DNA from: Planctomycetota bacterium
GTDB lineage: Bacteria; Planctomycetota; UBA1135; UBA2386
Assembly: GCA_003235605.1 (NCBI GenBank)
Contig: QJVU01000525.1
Span: 1-5,146, forward strand
Reading direction: 5' to 3'
Length of the DNA stretch: 5,146 nt
Position numbers and translations under genes: made by a program. Shown here piece by piece: positions 1 through 5,146 of the stretch. The first letter of the stretch is position 1, and every line of letters begins with the position of its first letter. The notes below the pieces were generated by a model. The model saw only the letters and a program-made list of their open reading frames with translations. It was not told where the DNA came from and searched no databases.

Positions 1-48
1 GTGATCGGCGACTAGAGGGCGCAGGCGTCAACATCGCGTGGCGTGGGG

Positions 49-77
49 AGGCGGCCGTGCAAGGTGCACGGCCGCCT
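49..77 (+). terminator. Perfect 13-bp hairpin, probable terminator of an upstream gene
   Basis: The arm AGGCGGCCGTGCA (49-61) is exactly complementary to TGCACGGCCGCCT (65-77), leaving a 3-nt loop AGG; G48-T78 adds a wobble pair. The stem is followed by TTGCATGT, only a weak T-rich tail on the plus strand, and the minus-strand side is followed by C-rich sequence, so plus-strand termination is more likely. A TAG in frame 1 at 13-15 or a TGA in frame 2 at 2-4 could be the stop of the gene it serves, but too little of that gene is present to tell. In high-GC genomes terminators often lack a long U tract. Functional assignment is inference; the hairpin itself is directly visible. Confidence 0.55.
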
Positions 78-176
78 TGCATGTACCGCTCGCGTGTGCG
101 CGTCCTGGAATACGCAGAAGGACCTACCTGCCCCGGGTGGATGCCCGTACCGGCAAGGGGCCGGTTTCGCGGTACC

Positions 177-1475
177 ATGGCCGCCATGTGCGCAACACGC
201 CGTACCCACACGCTCCTCGCCGCCCTGCTGACAACGACGTTCGTCGCCGCGCAGGCCCCTTCCCCCGCCGCCGGCCATGTCGTGGGGTGGGCGTGGAACA
301 ACACCCCTGCCACGGTCTGCAGCAGCGTCTACACCCAGGACGTCGACAACAGCTGTCAGAAGGCCGTGCCCAACGGCAACAGCCTGTGTTCCCAGAAGGG
401 CACCGGCGGCGGGGGCACTGCCTACGACCCGCGGCTGCAGGCGGCATGGGTGTCCAACGGCCTGGACATCGGGCTGCACGACCTGAACACCAACAAACTC
501 GTCTGCACCTTCAGCGCCAACCTCGCCGCCAGCGGCAACGTGGTCTCCGGCCTGGCACTCTCGGACACCCGCCGGGAGTTGTTCCAACTGGAGATCGCAC
601 AGGGCGTGCTGGTGCTCAGCTCCTACGACGTCAGCACCCCGTGCAAACCGGCGCACAACAACAACGCGTGCAAGGTCCAGAACACCGGCACCAGCGCCAC
701 TGCGATGGGGCTTGCCTACGACGAGGCCCGGGACCTGCTCTACTACGTCACGTCGATCTCCGGGTTTGCCGCCTGGATCAACACGATCCACGTGGTCGCG
801 CGCGGCAACCCCTGCACCGACCTCAGCAGCTTCGCGGTCAACTTCTGTGGGACCCGGCCCGGCAGCCCGCTGACCGGCCTCGGCTACGACGTCTGTAGCC
901 AGCATCTCTATGCCACCGATGGGCAGGGGATCCGTGTGCTCCTGCTGAGCGATCCGGCCAAGGGTGTTTTCAAGGACCTCACCGGCACCGGCTCCTGCTG
1001 CCAGTTCACCGGCCTCGGCGTTTGGATGGGCCTCGACTTCGTCCCGCGCTGGAGCCGCACGGTCGTCGGCAAGAGCTGCGTGGATTCGGCCTGTGGAAAC
1101 TGCACCAGCATGCAGCTGGGTCTCGTCGGCGGCGACGCGGGCCTCGGCAACCGGGACTTCGGCATCCGCCTGACCGGCGCCCCGGTGGGGATCGCCCAGT
1201 TCTACCTGGGCTTGGGCAACTGCACGTCGGGGGTGCAGTTCGCCGGCCTCTGCGGCCCGATCCACACCTCCCTGACGCCGCCCTGGCCGCTGCTCGTGGC
1301 CCAGTATCCGACGGTTGGCTTGCCGTGCGCAGGCACGGTCACGGTCGTCACCGGCGTGCCCCCGGACCCCGCTCTCTGCAAGGTGACGGCTTGCACACAG
1401 TGGTTCGTGGTCTGCGCAACGTCGGGGCTCTGGTCCGGGCTCACCAACGCGGTCGAGTTCACGATCGGGGGGTAG
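177..1475 (+). CDS. Secreted Cys-rich protein with propeller-like repeats, function unknown
   Basis: This encodes 432 residues from ATG 177; ATG 186 or ATG 141 are alternative starts, and none has a strong ribosome binding site. The N-terminus is a Sec-type signal peptide: R8-R9, a hydrophobic run from about L13 to A25, and a likely cleavage at VAA|Q (after 25) or AQA|P. The mature protein is rich in cysteine, which suggests disulfides in an extracytoplasmic compartment. A loose repeat of the type G-L-x-Y-D-x(5)-L-Y recurs at residues 125 (GLALSDTRRELFQ), 178 (GLAYDEARDLLYY), 234 (GLGYDVCSQHLYA) and about 282, spaced 50-56 residues apart. This resembles blades of an NHL/YVTN-type beta-propeller. 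The last 110 residues look like a beta-rich C-terminal module (GNRDFGIRLTGAPVG through NAVEFTIGG) of a kind I associate with secreted planctomycete proteins. No catalytic motif is visible. The next gene starts 17 nt downstream. The coding call is firm; the fold is inferred and the function unknown. Confidence 0.85.
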   Translation: MAAMCATRRTHTLLAALLTTTFVAAQAPSPAAGHVVGWAWNNTPATVCSSVYTQDVDNSCQKAVPNGNSLCSQKGTGGGGTAYDPRLQAAWVSNGLDIGLHDLNTNKLVCTFSANLAASGNVVSGLALSDTRRELFQLEIAQGVLVLSSYDVSTPCKPAHNNNACKVQNTGTSATAMGLAYDEARDLLYYVTSISGFAAWINTIHVVARGNPCTDLSSFAVNFCGTRPGSPLTGLGYDVCSQHLYATDGQGIRVLLLSDPAKGVFKDLTGTGSCCQFTGLGVWMGLDFVPRWSRTVVGKSCVDSACGNCTSMQLGLVGGDAGLGNRDFGIRLTGAPVGIAQFYLGLGNCTSGVQFAGLCGPIHTSLTPPWPLLVAQYPTVGLPCAGTVTVVTGVPPDPALCKVTACTQWFVVCATSGLWSGLTNAVEFTIGG

Positions 1476-1492
1476 CGGGCTATCGTGATGGC

Positions 1493-2146
1493 GTGACCGA
1501 GCCGGACCAGAACCAGAAAAACCCGGAAACCGTGCGCGAGATGGGAGCACGGTACCAGCGGGCGCTGGCAGAAGCGTCCCGCTACTTCATGGGTACGGCA
1601 GACGTGCAGAAGGCCGCCGGGCGCATCGCCAGCAAGCTGGCGGAGCTCGGTATCCCCTACGCGATCGCCGGCGGGCTCGCGGTCTCGGCACATGGTCACG
1701 TGCGCGTCACCCAGGACGTCGACGTGCTGCTCACACGGGAGGGTCTTCGCCGCTTCAAGGGGCGATGCCTCGGCCAGGGCTGGGTGGAGCGGTTTCCCGG
1801 TGGCAAGGGGGTACGCGACACCCAGCACAACGTGCGTGTGGACTTCCTCCTCACCGGGGACTACCCGGGAGACGGCGCGCCCAAGCCGGTCCGGTTTCCC
1901 GACCCGGAGCATGTGGCACAGCAGGTTGGGGGGCAATCCGTGGTGGCGCTGCCGACCCTGATCGAGCTCAAGCTGGCAAGCGGTCTGACAGCCCCCGAAC
2001 GCCCCAGGGACTTCGACGACGTCATCCAGCTGATCCGGGCCAACCACCTGCCCCAGGACTACGCCGGTGATCTCTCGGAGTATGTGCGCCACAAGTATCA
2101 GGAGCTCTGGGAGCTCGCACAGATCCGGCGGGAGCAGGACTACTAG
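1493..2146 (+). CDS. Nucleotidyltransferase-fold protein (AbiEii/MNT-like superfamily)
   Basis: This encodes 217 residues from GTG 1493; GTG 1532 or ATG 1541 (starting MGARYQ) are plausible alternatives, and no start has a clear ribosome binding site. The open frame extends further upstream, but that part lies inside the preceding gene. The core has the pol-beta-type nucleotidyltransferase signature: a G60-G61 turn (AIAGGLAVSAHG), then D75-V-D77 as the expected metal-binding pair, then D117 in VRVDFLL as the probable third carboxylate. The C-terminal part (LPTLIELKLASG, then RPRDFDDVIQLI) matches the lysine and R-x-x-D-x-x-D pattern seen in stand-alone nucleotidyltransferases of the AbiEii, MNT and DUF6036-like groups. 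There is no signal peptide, so it should be cytoplasmic. These groups transfer NMP to protein or RNA, often as toxin or antitoxin components, but no HEPN or AbiEi-like partner is adjacent, so substrate and role are open. It lies between two genes for exported proteins with gaps of about 17 nt. The fold is well supported; the specific family is not settled. Confidence 0.85.
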   Translation: MTEPDQNQKNPETVREMGARYQRALAEASRYFMGTADVQKAAGRIASKLAELGIPYAIAGGLAVSAHGHVRVTQDVDVLLTREGLRRFKGRCLGQGWVERFPGGKGVRDTQHNVRVDFLLTGDYPGDGAPKPVRFPDPEHVAQQVGGQSVVALPTLIELKLASGLTAPERPRDFDDVIQLIRANHLPQDYAGDLSEYVRHKYQELWELAQIRREQDY

Positions 2147-2163
2147 GCGCTTCCGTGCTATGT

Positions 2164-3600
2164 ATGCGGGGCATGAACGCTCCCCACCTCGGTTTCTCGA
2201 TCCTCGCCGGCGCGTGCGGGCTGTTCGCCCTCGACTTCCCGGCGGCCCTGCCGGCCCAGGATGCCCAAGCCCAGGATGCAGCCACGATCAAGCGCGCGCG
2301 ACTCAAGGACAACGCCGCGGACTTCTGGATCTACGACGACATCGACGCGGGGTATTCCCGGGCTGCGGAGTCCGGAAAGCCCCTGCTGGTGTCGTTCCGG
2401 TGCGTGCCTTGACACGCCTGTGCCTCCCTGGACGGCCAGGTGGCCGTCCCCGCCGACGAGGAGCTCAAGGCCCTGCTGGACCAGTTCGTGTGTGTCCGCA
2501 TCGTGCAGATGTGGGGCACGGACCTGAGCCGGTTCGAGTTTGACGGTGGCCTTACCTGGGCTGTCTTCTTCCTCAACCACGACGGCACGATCTACGGTCG
2601 CTACGGCAGCCGCTCGGGCCGGGGCCAGGCTTCGGAGCGCGAGATCTCGGTCGCGGGTTTCAAGAAGTCCCTCGAGGGCGCCATTGCCCTGCACCGCCGC
2701 TATGGCAGGGACAAGGCGGCCGTGGCCAAGGAGCTGGCCGGGAAGGTCGCCGCCAGTCGACCCGTGTGGCAGCGGCCTGAGGAGATCCCAACGCTCAAGA
2801 ACGATCGCCGGCTGAACCGGCCCTTCGTCGGTCAGGCCGGCCGCCACGGTGGCTGCATCCACTGCCACATGGTCGCCAGCAACGAGCTCAAGTCGCTGCG
2901 GGAAGCCGGCAGACCCATCCCTGACCGCAAGCTCTTCCCCTACCCGATGCCCGACGATCTGGGCTTCCGCATGGATCCCGCGGAAATGGCAACGGTCCAG
3001 CGGGTCTGGCCGCACTCGATTGCCGCCAAGGCCGGTCTCGAGGTGGGGGATCGGATCCTGCGCCTTCAGGGCCAGCCGATCCTCTCCAGCGCCGACATCC
3101 AGTGGGTGCTCCACAACGCCGGCGACCAGGACCGTCTGTTGGCGGAGATCTCCAGGGGCGGCGACAGCCCAAGGGACCACCATGGGGACAACACCACGAG
3201 GAACAACCCGAGGAAGGTCCTGAGGCTGGAGCTGGAGCTGGCCAAGGGCTGGCGGCTGAGGCTCTCGGACTGGCGCTTCATCAACGCTGGCCTGCTTCGG
3301 CAGACACTGGGTTTCAACGTCACCGAGATGCCCGGGAAGCGGGCCCAGCGCCTGGGGCTCGGGGGCAAGCTGGCCTTGCTCGTGGACCGCACCGACAGGG
3401 GGCTGCGTCGCAACACCGGACTCGGCAACAAGGACCTGATCGTCGCCATCGACGGCAAGCGGGAGCCCATGACGGTAGGGACATTTGCCGCCTATGTGCT
3501 CCACAACAAACCGAAGGGCAGCAAGCTGAAGGTCACGATCATGGAGATCGTGGACCGTTATCCGCGACCCGAGATCGACATCGACGTGCCCGTGCGGTGA
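2164..3600 (+). CDS. Secreted selenoprotein: thioredoxin-like, CxxCH motif, two PDZ-like domains
   Basis: This is one 478-residue gene read through an in-frame TGA (codon 83) as selenocysteine. Treating TGA as a stop would give a useless 80-residue fragment and a second ORF lacking an N-terminus. ATG 2164 is chosen; ATG 2173 and GTG 2155 are alternatives. A signal peptide ends near ALPA|QD or AQA|QD. Residues about 45-165 form a thioredoxin-like domain: GKPLLVSF strand, then R79-C80-V-P-U83-H-A-C86, then TWAVFF and GTIYGRYG strands. A haem-c-type motif C231-I-H-C234-H235 follows. PDZ-like domain 1 covers about 270-332 (AAKAGLEVGDRIL, QPILSSADIQWVL). After a polar linker and a W-rich segment (GWRLRLSDWR), PDZ-like domain 2 covers about 400-475 (NTGLGNKDLIVAIDG). 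From memory this matches the family named Trx7/PDZ domain-containing (seleno)protein, found in planctomycetes. It probably acts as a periplasmic or surface thiol/selenol redox protein; its substrate is unknown. It follows the nucleotidyltransferase gene by 17 nt and converges with a minus-strand gene. Confidence 0.9.
2410..2412 (+). other. In-frame TGA recoded as selenocysteine (residue 83)
   Basis: The codons around it read CGG TGC GTG CCT TGA CAC GCC TGT, i.e. R-C-V-P-U-H-A-C. The same frame is open on both sides, from the signal peptide to residue 478. The TGA sits where a thioredoxin fold has the second Cys of its CxxC motif, directly after the predicted first beta strand. The stop context is UGAC, known in E. 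coli as a weak termination context and also that of the fdhF selenocysteine codon. A sequencing error (TGC or TGT read as TGA) is the main alternative, but the SECIS-like hairpin just downstream argues against it. Confidence 0.9.
2430..2449 (+). promoter_or_regulatory. Bacterial SECIS element (selenocysteine insertion hairpin)
   Basis: GGACGGCC (2430-2437) pairs perfectly with GGCCGTCC (2442-2449) around a 4-nt loop AGGU (2438-2441). The stem begins 17 nt after the TGA and the loop 25 nt after it, inside the 16-37 nt UGA-to-loop range reported for bacterial SECIS elements. The loop has G at position 2 as the consensus requires, and its AGGU start equals the beginning of the E. coli fdhF loop recognised by SelB. 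The hairpin lies in coding sequence for residues 89-96. A competing shorter hairpin, CCTGG/CCAGG (2427-2431/2436-2440), has only 5 bp. Structure is seen directly; SelB recognition is inferred. Confidence 0.8.
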
Positions 3601-3635
3601 ACCGCCGCGATGAGCTGGGCGGTGACGGGCTGCGA

Positions 3636-3944
3636 TCAACCGGGCGGTGGTCGCCGCAGCACCACCGCCTCCTTGACACCCAGGTCCTGCTCCAGGGCGT
3701 TGCCCAGCTCTTCGGCGAAGCGCAGGGCGTCGTCGTGGAAGATCACGATCTCGCCGCTGATGGTGGCGAAGCTCTCGATGCGGGCGAGCGGCGTTGCTGG
3801 TCCGCTCCTGCCGCTGGAGCGGTAGACGGTGTAGGTCTTCCGGGTCCAGCCGGTGACATCCAGCCAGAAACCGTACTTGTCCACCAACTCGTGGATCAGC
3901 GCGTCGAACCGGGTGTCATCAGAGGATCCCTGGATCTTGACCAT
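3636..3944 (-). CDS. Small conserved-looking hypothetical protein, 102 residues
   Basis: This minus-strand gene runs from ATG (first base 3944) to TGA (3638-3636). It has natural protein composition, unlike the Arg/Ala/Pro-rich shadow frames on the opposite strand. Visible elements are a helix-like segment (RFDALIHELVDKYG), a strand (KTYTVYR), an extended strand region (ARIESFATISGEIVIF), a second amphipathic helix (DDALRFAEELGNALEQ) and a final strand (KEAVVLRR), suggesting a small alpha/beta domain. There is no signal peptide, no membrane segment and no cysteine, so it is probably cytoplasmic. A GAAGG sequence precedes the start by 4 nt. Its 3' end lies 35 nt from the stop of the selenoprotein gene (convergent) and its 5' end 50 nt from the start of the divergent PQQ-like gene. 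I do not recognise a family and assign no function. The coding call rests on composition, start signal and placement. Confidence 0.7.
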   Translation of the reverse strand: MVKIQGSSDDTRFDALIHELVDKYGFWLDVTGWTRKTYTVYRSSGRSGPATPLARIESFATISGEIVIFHDDALRFAEELGNALEQDLGVKEAVVLRRPPPG

Positions 3945-3994
3945 GGGGCCTTCGAGATGTAGCAGGCGACACGTCTGCAGGCCAGAATGACGTG
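3945..3994. promoter_or_regulatory. Divergent intergenic region, 50 bp
   Basis: This short gap separates the start of the minus-strand small gene from the start of the PQQ-like gene, so promoters for both must lie here or overlap the neighbouring coding sequences. I see no convincing -35/-10 pair or operator palindrome. The call rests on gene orientation alone. Confidence 0.35.
3949..3953 (-). promoter_or_regulatory. Ribosome binding site of the minus-strand 102-residue gene
   Basis: On the minus strand GAAGG lies 4 nt before the ATG whose first base is 3944. The spacing is slightly short but usable, and it is the clearest Shine-Dalgarno-like match in this window, which supports this start. 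Confidence 0.4.
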
Positions 3995-5146
3995 ATGTTG
4001 TTGGTGGCTGCCTGTCTAGCAGTGGTGGTCCAGCAGCCCGGCCTCGACCGGCAGCAGAACTGGCCCCAGTGGCGCGGGCCTCTGGGCACCGGTGTTGCCC
4101 CGGACGCGGACCCGCCCACGGCCTGGAGCGAGATCGACGGCGAGACCCGCAACATCCGCTTCAAGGTCGAGGTGCCGGGCAGTGGTCACGGCACTCCGAT
4201 CATCTGGGGCAGCCGCATCTTCCTCACCACCGCCATCCCCTTCGGCGAGTCCGGGGGGCCGGTGCCCGACAATGCGCCCGGTGCCCACGACAACGCGCGG
4301 GTGACCCAACGCCACGAGTTCGCGGTGCTGTGCATGGATCGCGACGACGGCAGGGTCCTGTGGCGCCGGACGCTGCGCAAGCAGCTGCCCCATGCCGTGT
4401 ACCACAAGAGTGGCACCCTTGCATCGGCCTCTCCGGTCACCGACGGGCGCCACTTGTTCGCGTTCTTCGGCTCCTACGGTCTCTATTGCCTGGACCTGGA
4501 TGGCGAGCGCCTCTGGGAGAAGGACCTCGGGGACATGCAGGTCAAGCATGGCCACGGGGAGGGCAGCTCGCCGGTCCTCCACGGCGACACCCTGGTAGTG
4601 AACTGGGACCACGAGGGTCAGTCGTTCCTGGTGGCCTTCGACAAGAACTCGGGCAGGGAGCGCTGGCGAGCCGACCGGGACGAGGTCACCTCCTGGTCGA
4701 CGCCGATCGTGATGGCTGCCGACGGTGGACACCAGGTGGTGGTCAGCGGCACGAACCGAATGCGCGGCTACGACCTGACCACCGGTGAGGTCGTCTGGGA
4801 ATGCGCCGGCCTGTCCCACAACATCGTCGCGTCGCCGGTGGGCGCGGACGGGATGGTCTACGCGGGCAGCAGCTACGAGAAGCGTCGGATGCTCGCCATT
4901 CGCCTGGCCGGCGCCAAGGGGGACATCACCGACACCGACTACGTGGTGTGGCGCCGCCAGCGTCGGACCCCGTACGTGCCCTCACCGCTGCTGTATGGGA
5001 ACTGGCTCTACTTCCTCACCCACTACCAGGGCTTTCTGTCCTGTGTGGAGGCAAAGCCTGGCCAGGAGCCCTCCAGTCTGCTGCGGCTGGAGGGTATGCG
5101 CGAGATCTATGCCTCGCCGGTGGGGGCGGGTGGCCGTGTCTACGTC
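3995..5146 (+). CDS. Secreted PQQ/BamB-like beta-propeller repeat protein, 3' end missing
   Basis: The frame is open from ATG 3995 (GTG 3992 possible) to the window edge, giving 384 residues without a stop. The N-terminus is a short signal sequence (MLLVAACLAVVV, then QQPG); VAAC at residues 4-7 resembles a lipobox but is too close to the start to be convincing. The mature protein begins with W23-PQWRGP-29 and continues with NIRFKVEVPGSGHGTPIIWG and IFLTTA, the opening typical of planctomycete and verrucomicrobial PQQ-binding-like propeller proteins. Blade-type repeats ending in D-x-x-x-G-x-x-x-W recur at 113-123 (CMDRDDGRVLW), 165-174, 215-224 (FDKNSGRERW) and 259-268 (YDLTTGEVVW), each followed by a new SPV/TPI strand. 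No quinoprotein dehydrogenase active site can be identified, so PQQ binding is not implied; a scaffold or binding role is as likely. It is divergent from the small minus-strand gene. The family call is strong; the function is open. Confidence 0.9.
   Translation, partial: MLLVAACLAVVVQQPGLDRQQNWPQWRGPLGTGVAPDADPPTAWSEIDGETRNIRFKVEVPGSGHGTPIIWGSRIFLTTAIPFGESGGPVPDNAPGAHDNARVTQRHEFAVLCMDRDDGRVLWRRTLRKQLPHAVYHKSGTLASASPVTDGRHLFAFFGSYGLYCLDLDGERLWEKDLGDMQVKHGHGEGSSPVLHGDTLVVNWDHEGQSFLVAFDKNSGRERWRADRDEVTSWSTPIVMAADGGHQVVVSGTNRMRGYDLTTGEVVWECAGLSHNIVASPVGADGMVYAGSSYEKRRMLAIRLAGAKGDITDTDYVVWRRQRRTPYVPSPLLYGNWLYFLTHYQGFLSCVEAKPGQEPSSLLRLEGMREIYASPVGAGGRVYV

Noticed and set aside
1..15. Last codons of an upstream gene ending at TAG 13-15
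   Set aside because: Only four codons are visible and frame 2 has its own TGA at 2-4, so neither frame nor identity can be supported.
77..113. Possible sigma-70 promoter, TTGCAT (77-82) with GAATAC (108-113)
   Set aside because: The spacer is about 25 nt, too long for a standard promoter, and neither hexamer is a good match.
12..1550. Minus-strand open frame of 512 codons opposite the first gene
   Set aside because: It mirrors the codons of the plus-strand gene, is dominated by Arg/Ala/Gly/Pro/His and has no coherent domain, signal peptide or hydrophobic core. Long antisense open frames are expected in GC-rich coding DNA.
2164..3600. Pseudogene or nonsense mutation as explanation of the TGA
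   Set aside because: The TGA is at the active-site position, the rest of the 478 codons are intact, the only other TGA is the terminal one, and a SECIS-like hairpin follows at the proper distance.
3601..3623. Hairpin ACCGCC/GGCGGT between the convergent genes as a bidirectional terminator
   Set aside because: There are only 6 bp with an 11-nt loop and no T-rich tail on either strand; such short GC matches are common by chance in this composition.
2158..3639. Minus-strand open frame of 493 codons opposite the selenoprotein gene
   Set aside because: It is an antisense shadow with low-complexity Val/Arg/Gly/Pro composition, while the plus-strand reading gives recognisable thioredoxin and PDZ-like domains. 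The absence of antisense stops is not evidence for an antisense gene here.
3102..3962. Plus-strand frame of 286 codons spanning the end of the selenoprotein gene and the small minus-strand gene
   Set aside because: It is out of frame with the selenoprotein and its composition is Gln/Arg/Gly/Ala-rich; it is a shadow of the genes on both sides.
4016..4819. Minus-strand frame of 267 codons opposite the PQQ-like gene
   Set aside because: The plus-strand frame shows clear propeller repeats and a signal peptide; the minus-strand product has none.

Overview
This window is GC-rich throughout and reads as a bacterial chromosome segment, most likely from Planctomycetota. That assignment is inferred from four features: a PQQ-like beta-propeller protein opening with a WPQWRGP motif after a short signal peptide, a Cys-rich secreted protein of a type common in marine planctomycetes, a secreted thioredoxin/PDZ protein with a CxxCH motif, and strongly GC-biased third codon positions. 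No rRNA or other marker gene is present, so the taxonomy is not proven.

Layout: a perfect 13-bp GC hairpin at 49-77 probably terminates an upstream gene that lies outside the window. Three plus-strand genes then follow with gaps of only about 17 nt, so they may be co-transcribed: (1) a secreted Cys-rich protein with propeller-like repeats (177-1475); (2) a small cytoplasmic nucleotidyltransferase-fold protein (1493-2146); (3) a secreted selenoprotein with a thioredoxin-like domain, a CxxCH haem-binding-type motif and two PDZ-like domains (2164-3600). A short minus-strand gene of unknown function (3636-3944) converges on the selenoprotein gene. It is transcribed divergently from a secreted PQQ/BamB-like beta-propeller protein (3995 to the window edge, 3' end missing) across a 50-bp intergenic gap.

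The main discovery is gene 3. A naive ORF caller splits it at an in-frame TGA (2410-2412). The reading frame continues without a break as one coherent thioredoxin-like domain, the TGA falls in an RCVP-U-xxC active-site motif, and a perfect 8-bp stem with an AGGU loop (2430-2449) sits at the position expected of a bacterial SECIS element. I read this as one 478-residue selenoprotein with a Cys-x-x-Sec redox centre. The organism must then carry selA, selB, selC and selD elsewhere.

Three of the five genes appear to be exported. The window looks like a loose collection of envelope or periplasmic proteins, not a single pathway; no functional link between the nucleotidyltransferase and its neighbours can be shown. 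There is no CRISPR array, tRNA, rRNA, insertion sequence or obvious mobile element. The largest stretch without a gene is positions 1-176.
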